From Qipengyuania vulgaris (GTDB taxonomy: Bacteria > Pseudomonadota > Alphaproteobacteria > Sphingomonadales > Sphingomonadaceae), in contig NZ_WTYC01000002.1 of the NCBI RefSeq assembly GCF_009827325.1, forward strand, positions 1 through 64,000: a DNA stretch of 64,000 nucleotides. The letters are read 5' to 3'. A model generated the notes under the pieces. It did not search any database and was not told the origin of the DNA. It saw nothing but the letters and a program-made list of their open reading frames with translations. The position numbers and the translations under genes are program-made. Shown one piece after another: positions 60,712 to 64,000 of the stretch (its first letter is position 1; every line of letters begins with the position of its first letter).

Positions 60712-61719
60712 ATGATAAACTTCCGCTCATTCGCTTCTTCGCGCAGGCCCGACATGGCTATCGATCTCGGCACGGCCAACATGCGTATCATGGTTCGCGG
60801 GGAAGGCGTCGTCTTCGATGAGCCCTCCCTGTGCTGTTATGAAGATCGCGGAGGCCGCCCACATTTCGTTGCGGCGGGCAGTGAGGTTTTCGCAATGGTG
60901 GACCGGGTTCCGATAACCTTTTCTGTTCGCCGACCGCTAGCGAGGGGGGTATTGCAGGACATTGAAGCCACGAGTGCACTGCTCTCTCACGGACTCTCTG
61001 CTGTGCTTGGGAAGAAGCGAAAATCTCGTCCCACTGCCATGATAGGTATTCCGGCAGATGCCACGAAAGCAGAGTCAAATGCCCTATTAGCCGCGGCCGA
61101 AGACGCCGGGTTCGGGCGAATTGAATTGGTGAGTGAACCTTTTGCAGCGGCGATAGGAGCCGATCTCCCGGTTCGAGAAGCGCGCGCTTCCATGGTTGTC
61201 GAATGCGGAGCCGGCACCACCGAAATCGCCGTGTTTTCGCTCGATGGTAAATGTTACTCGCGCTCCGTGCGCTTGGGTGGTCTGGGTCTCGACGAGGCTC
61301 TCATCGAACACCTGCAGACGCGGCACCATTTTCTGATCGGAAAGCTCACCGCCGAAAACCTCAAGATGCGGCTTTCTTTGGAAAATGATGAGAGCCAAAT
61401 CTTAGAGATCAAGGGACGCGGCCTGCACAACGGCTTGCCCGGGGTCATAACGCTCCCGGCCTCGGAGTTTTCTCCGATCCTTAAGCGGCACTTCGCTCGT
61501 TTCGCGGATGCCGTCCGGTTGGTTATCGGCGAGATTACTCCTGACCTGGCCGCGGATTTGCTAAGCGAACGGCTAGTAGCGACCGGGGGCGGCATTTGCG
61601 CAGGTTTTCTTGCCGATGCCGTCGCAGTGGAGTGCGGTCTGCCCATCACGGTCGCCAATGATCCTTCTGGATGCGTTGCACGGGGTTTGAACCGTCTGAT
61701 GGAGGAAAAAGCGGCTTGA
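60712..61719 (+). CDS. solitary MreB-like actin-fold protein
   Basis: A protein of 335 aa. Actin-type ATP-binding motifs: AIDLGTANMRIMVRGEGVVFDEPS (phosphate 1), SMVVECGAGTTEIAVFSLDG (phosphate 2; Cys-Gly replaces the usual Ile-Gly-Gly), and LVATGGGICAGF (adenosine site). It is clearly related to MreB but divergent, with insertions such as MRLSLENDESQILEI. No mreC, mreD, pbp2 or rodA lies nearby, so it is a second copy outside the standard operon. Role in shape or polarity is inferred only. Confidence 0.85.
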   Translation: MINFRSFASSRRPDMAIDLGTANMRIMVRGEGVVFDEPSLCCYEDRGGRPHFVAAGSEVFAMVDRVPITFSVRRPLARGVLQDIEATSALLSHGLSAVLGKKRKSRPTAMIGIPADATKAESNALLAAAEDAGFGRIELVSEPFAAAIGADLPVREARASMVVECGAGTTEIAVFSLDGKCYSRSVRLGGLGLDEALIEHLQTRHHFLIGKLTAENLKMRLSLENDESQILEIKGRGLHNGLPGVITLPASEFSPILKRHFARFADAVRLVIGEITPDLAADLLSERLVATGGGICAGFLADAVAVECGLPITVANDPSGCVARGLNRLMEEKAA

Positions 61720-61788
61720 TCCGGTTTCTGCTAGCCTTTTCTCGATGAAGCTGAACCCGCTCGCTACGCATTGGGACGCGATGTTTGA

Positions 61789-62079
61789 ATGACATTGCCG
61801 TCCGACAATCCGAACCGTGACACGCCGAGGGATGAAAACCCGGGCCAGCCAATCGCCGCCGAAGAGACGATGGCATCTCTACTCTGCCGCGGCGATCGTG
61901 GAAGAAAGGTTGAGGTCGTTCAATATCGGCACGTCGAGAACGAAGTCACTGCACTTGGGACGAGGCGGCGCCTTGGTGCTATCAGTTGGAGAACAGCCGA
62001 CGGGCGGCCTGTCCGGCAGATAGACGCCGACCTCTACGAGATCGAATCCTCGGGCGAACTTCTCGAACGAGTTTCTTGA
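61789..62079 (+). CDS. hypothetical protein, 96 aa
   Basis: Reads as a small soluble protein with an extended N-terminus and a compact beta end (EVTALGTRRRLGAISWRTADGRPVRQIDADLYEI). The composition is coding-like and the end resembles small conserved sphingomonad proteins. No family name. It converges on the DUF488 gene with a 46-base overlap of coding ends. Confidence 0.5.
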   Translation: MTLPSDNPNRDTPRDENPGQPIAAEETMASLLCRGDRGRKVEVVQYRHVENEVTALGTRRRLGAISWRTADGRPVRQIDADLYEIESSGELLERVS

Positions 62080-62699
62080 TCTGCGCGCCGCGCTCGCAAT
62101 TCATTCTCTCGAATAGCGAGGCGTTCATGTCGGCACAGCGGAATATGACCGGTCGATGTCTGGTCGGTTTTCGCTTCGGGATAGATCACCTCATCCACGG
62201 ATCGGCGAACAGCACCCTTGGTCATCTCGGCTGTGTCTTGGCGGCCAGGAGCCATTAAATGACAAACTTTGTGCCCCCGTGCCATCAGATGATCAGCGAT
62301 GATCCGGCGATGGCAGCGCCACCAGACAGCTTCCGAGCACATGAGGGCCACGTGTCGATCGCACGCCAACTTTTCGATCTCGTCGAGGGCTGACTTAAAC
62401 TCATCGCCGAGCGCGTAGTCGGCATAGTTATGAAAACTTTGGACGCGCCAATATCCGTTGAGTGCGGGATCTATCGATGGGTGCTTTTTTCGCCGACCGC
62501 CGAGCTTCTCAAAATGCATGTACTCAATTTCATGCTCGTCCAGCGCCGCTGGAAATGTGTCGACATTGAAAGCAGGATTGGACCGGGAGCGAGGGAATGC
62601 GCGGACGTCAGCCAGAAGATCGACGCCAGCTTCGACTAACATCTCAAGAACAGTCTCCGGACTGCGATTAGAATGCCCGATGGTGAAGACAGTGGGCAT
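62034..62699 (-). CDS. DUF488-family protein
   Basis: A protein of 221 aa: TVFTIGHSNRSPETVLEMLVEAGVDLLADVRAFPRSRSNPAF, HFEKLGGRRK, SFHNYADYALGDEF and VALMCSEAVWWRCHRRIIADHLMARG, the complete DUF488 signature including the Cys-x-x-x-x-x-Trp-Cys-His block. Biochemical function is uncertain. The family usually ends near VIYP at ~residue 170; here ~45 extra residues follow and overlap the convergent gene, perhaps after loss of the original stop. Confidence 0.92.
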   Translation of the reverse strand: MPTVFTIGHSNRSPETVLEMLVEAGVDLLADVRAFPRSRSNPAFNVDTFPAALDEHEIEYMHFEKLGGRRKKHPSIDPALNGYWRVQSFHNYADYALGDEFKSALDEIEKLACDRHVALMCSEAVWWRCHRRIIADHLMARGHKVCHLMAPGRQDTAEMTKGAVRRSVDEVIYPEAKTDQTSTGHIPLCRHERLAIRENELRARRADQETRSRSSPEDSIS

Positions 62700-62911
62700 T
62701 AGCGCTCGAGCTTGGTCAATGCGCTTTCCTTGTGCGCGGCAATATGATCGGTCTTGTCGCTCTCGATCTCGTATTGCGGTTCATCTTCCGATGCGCGATG
62801 GGTATGGCCCTTGTATTGAAAATCCTTTTTATGGACTTTCGAAATTGTTCCATGAACCCGTCCGGCTTCGGAATTCCAGCTTACGTGATCTCCCACTGAA
62901 AACTTTGCCAC
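62699..62911 (-). CDS. DUF2945 (hypervirulence-associated TUDOR-like) protein
   Basis: A protein of 70 aa. AKFSVGDHVSWNSEAGRVHGTISKVHKKDFQYKGHTHRASEDEPQYEIESDKTDHIAAHKESALTKL matches the DUF2945/HVA1 family, a small SH3/Tudor-like barrel. In the family it is often next to DUF488 genes, as here, where its stop overlaps the DUF488 start (TAATG). Function unknown. Confidence 0.9.
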   Translation of the reverse strand: MAKFSVGDHVSWNSEAGRVHGTISKVHKKDFQYKGHTHRASEDEPQYEIESDKTDHIAAHKESALTKLER

Positions 62912-63039
62912 GGCTGTGCTCTCCTGCCTGACTGAATAAGACTGCTCAATTATACAAATCGAACGCAGTCAGATTGTTTCGCGATCGCGTTCAGGTTTTC
63001 TTACCCCGGGCAAACGGGCAAAGCATCCACACCGCCGAC

Positions 63040-64000
63040 TCATGAAGCGAGTTCAAATCGATCGGCGCGTGCCAGCTTCCAAGCCGCGCTGTAGAAATCA
63101 CGGTCATGGGATCCCGTTAGCAGTTCACCTTCCTCAAGAAACATATGCAACTGCGAAAACAGGCGGATTTCGGTCAAGGAGACCCGGCGCACGAGATGAT
63201 GCGGTCCAATTTCCGACGGATGTGAAAGGCCGGCAGCAGCCGTCATCTCGGCCAGAGCACGAAGCGTATTATGGTGAAAGCGCCTTACTCTTTCGGCCTT
63301 GTCAGGAACGACGAGCGCGCGTTGGCGCAGCGGGTCCTGCGTAGCAACGCCCACCGGACAGCGGTTCGTGTGGCAGGAAAGCGACTGGATGCATCCCAAG
63401 GCGAACATGAAACCGCGTCCTGCATTGGTCCAATCAGCACCCAAGCCTAGTACAGCTGCAATGTCGAACGCGCTCACGATCTTACCGGCTGCACCAATTT
63501 TAACGCGATCCCGAATACCTGCCCCCACAAGCGTATTATGGACAAATAAAAGGCTCTCGCGCAGCGGCATGCCGATATTATCCGCAAACTCCACCGGCGC
63601 CGCACCGGTCCCACCTTCCGCACCGTCAACGACGACAAAATCCGGATAGGTTTCGGTTTCGCGCATCGCCTTGACCATTCCCATGAACTCCCAGGGATGA
63701 CCGACACACAGTTTAAAACCAACGGGCTTTTGCTTGGAGAGTGCGCGCAACTGGGCGATAAATTCCATCATCTCGAGGGGATTACCAAATGCCGAGTGCT
63801 CAGCTGGTGAGATGCAGTCTACGCCAATGGGGATCCCTCGGCTCTCGGCTATTTCGGACGTAACCTTTTCGCCCGGAAGAATGCCGCCGTGACCAGGCTT
63901 TGCCCCTTGGCTGAGCTTGATTTCGATCATCTTCACTTGTGGATCGCTGGCCTGGTCAGCGAATTTGATTGGATCAAAGTTGCCGTTCCTCGTGCGGCAA
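63040..64000 (-). CDS. FMN-binding glutamate synthase family protein (5' end outside window)
   Basis: The frame is open from the right window edge to the stop at 63040, giving 320 codons of the C-terminal part. It starts within RNGNFDPIKFADQASDPQVKMIEIKLSQGAKPGHGG, continues KPVGFKLCVGHPWEF, VVDGAEGGTGAAP, ADWTNAGRGFMFALGCIQSLSCHTNRCPVGVATQDP. These are the FMN site and the 3Fe-4S cysteine cluster of the glutamate synthase central domain. Stand-alone proteins of this type lack the amidotransferase part. Their substrate is uncertain. Confidence 0.92.
   Translation of the reverse strand, partial: CRTRNGNFDPIKFADQASDPQVKMIEIKLSQGAKPGHGGILPGEKVTSEIAESRGIPIGVDCISPAEHSAFGNPLEMMEFIAQLRALSKQKPVGFKLCVGHPWEFMGMVKAMRETETYPDFVVVDGAEGGTGAAPVEFADNIGMPLRESLLFVHNTLVGAGIRDRVKIGAAGKIVSAFDIAAVLGLGADWTNAGRGFMFALGCIQSLSCHTNRCPVGVATQDPLRQRALVVPDKAERVRRFHHNTLRALAEMTAAAGLSHPSEIGPHHLVRRVSLTEIRLFSQLHMFLEEGELLTGSHDRDFYSAAWKLARADRFELAS

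Noticed and set aside
1..64000. CRISPR arrays, tRNA or rRNA genes, insertion sequences with DDE transposases
   Set aside because: No spaced direct-repeat arrays, tRNA arms, rRNA segments or transposase motifs were seen on reading both strands; the only repeats are those listed.

Overview
The window looks like chromosomal DNA of an alphaproteobacterium of the Sphingomonadales, probably Erythrobacteraceae (inference). The basis is GC-rich codon use, a FixLJ/FixK-controlled cbb3 oxidase, a MucR regulator, a MarR regulator of the EPS-associated type, an HWE-type histidine kinase next to a one-domain receiver, and a bacterial alternative oxidase. No rRNA, tRNA or CRISPR array was seen.

Layout. 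1-2483: 3'-truncated RTX (calcium-binding repeat) secreted protein, minus strand. 2865-5328: small accessory module with two hypotheticals, a VanZ-like protein, and an XRE regulator divergent from a tyrosine integrase. 5325-28613: a large exopolysaccharide locus. It has dTDP-rhamnose synthesis (rfbADBC), acyltransferase, Wzx flippase, glycosyltransferases, a PssD/PssE pair, an unusual kinase and nucleotidyltransferase pair, a Wzy-like polymerase, a broken glmS, galE, a MarR-type regulator, a NusG/RfaH-like factor and the initiating sugar-phosphate transferase, all on the minus strand. Diverging from these on the plus strand are a ligase/polymerase, Wza, a Wzc-type tyrosine kinase and an exported protein. 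The part from about 8.7 to 18.2 kb is richer in A+T, which suggests acquisition by transfer.

28707-36180: accessory region with MucR, two abutting large tyrosine-recombinase-like proteins, a three-gene set that includes a MobA/MobL-like protein, and a rhodanese remnant. 36468-37933: HWE kinase and receiver pair.

38056-51441: a microaerobic respiration island, ccoNOQP-ccoGHIS, then fixK, then an alternative oxidase operon (AOX, degenerate receiver, DUF1971 protein, group III truncated haemoglobin), then divergent fixLJ. Perfect TTGAT-N4-ATCAA boxes precede ccoN and fixK. The sequence supports a cascade in which FixL senses O2, FixJ activates fixK, and FixK activates the oxidase. 51583-52061: two gene remnants (class II ribonucleotide reductase start, DODA-type dioxygenase end). 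52054-62911: housekeeping and stress genes (FMN reductase, DODA dioxygenase, TRIC-like channel, TauE/SafE exporter, two cation/proton antiporters, small lipoproteins, Rnk-like factor, a solitary MreB-like protein, DUF488, DUF2945). 63040-64000: 5'-truncated FMN-binding glutamate synthase family protein.

The most notable points are a ten-G tract that splits a glycosyltransferase into two frames (a phase-variation candidate), the twin recombinase module, and several gene remnants whose mode of decay can be read directly.
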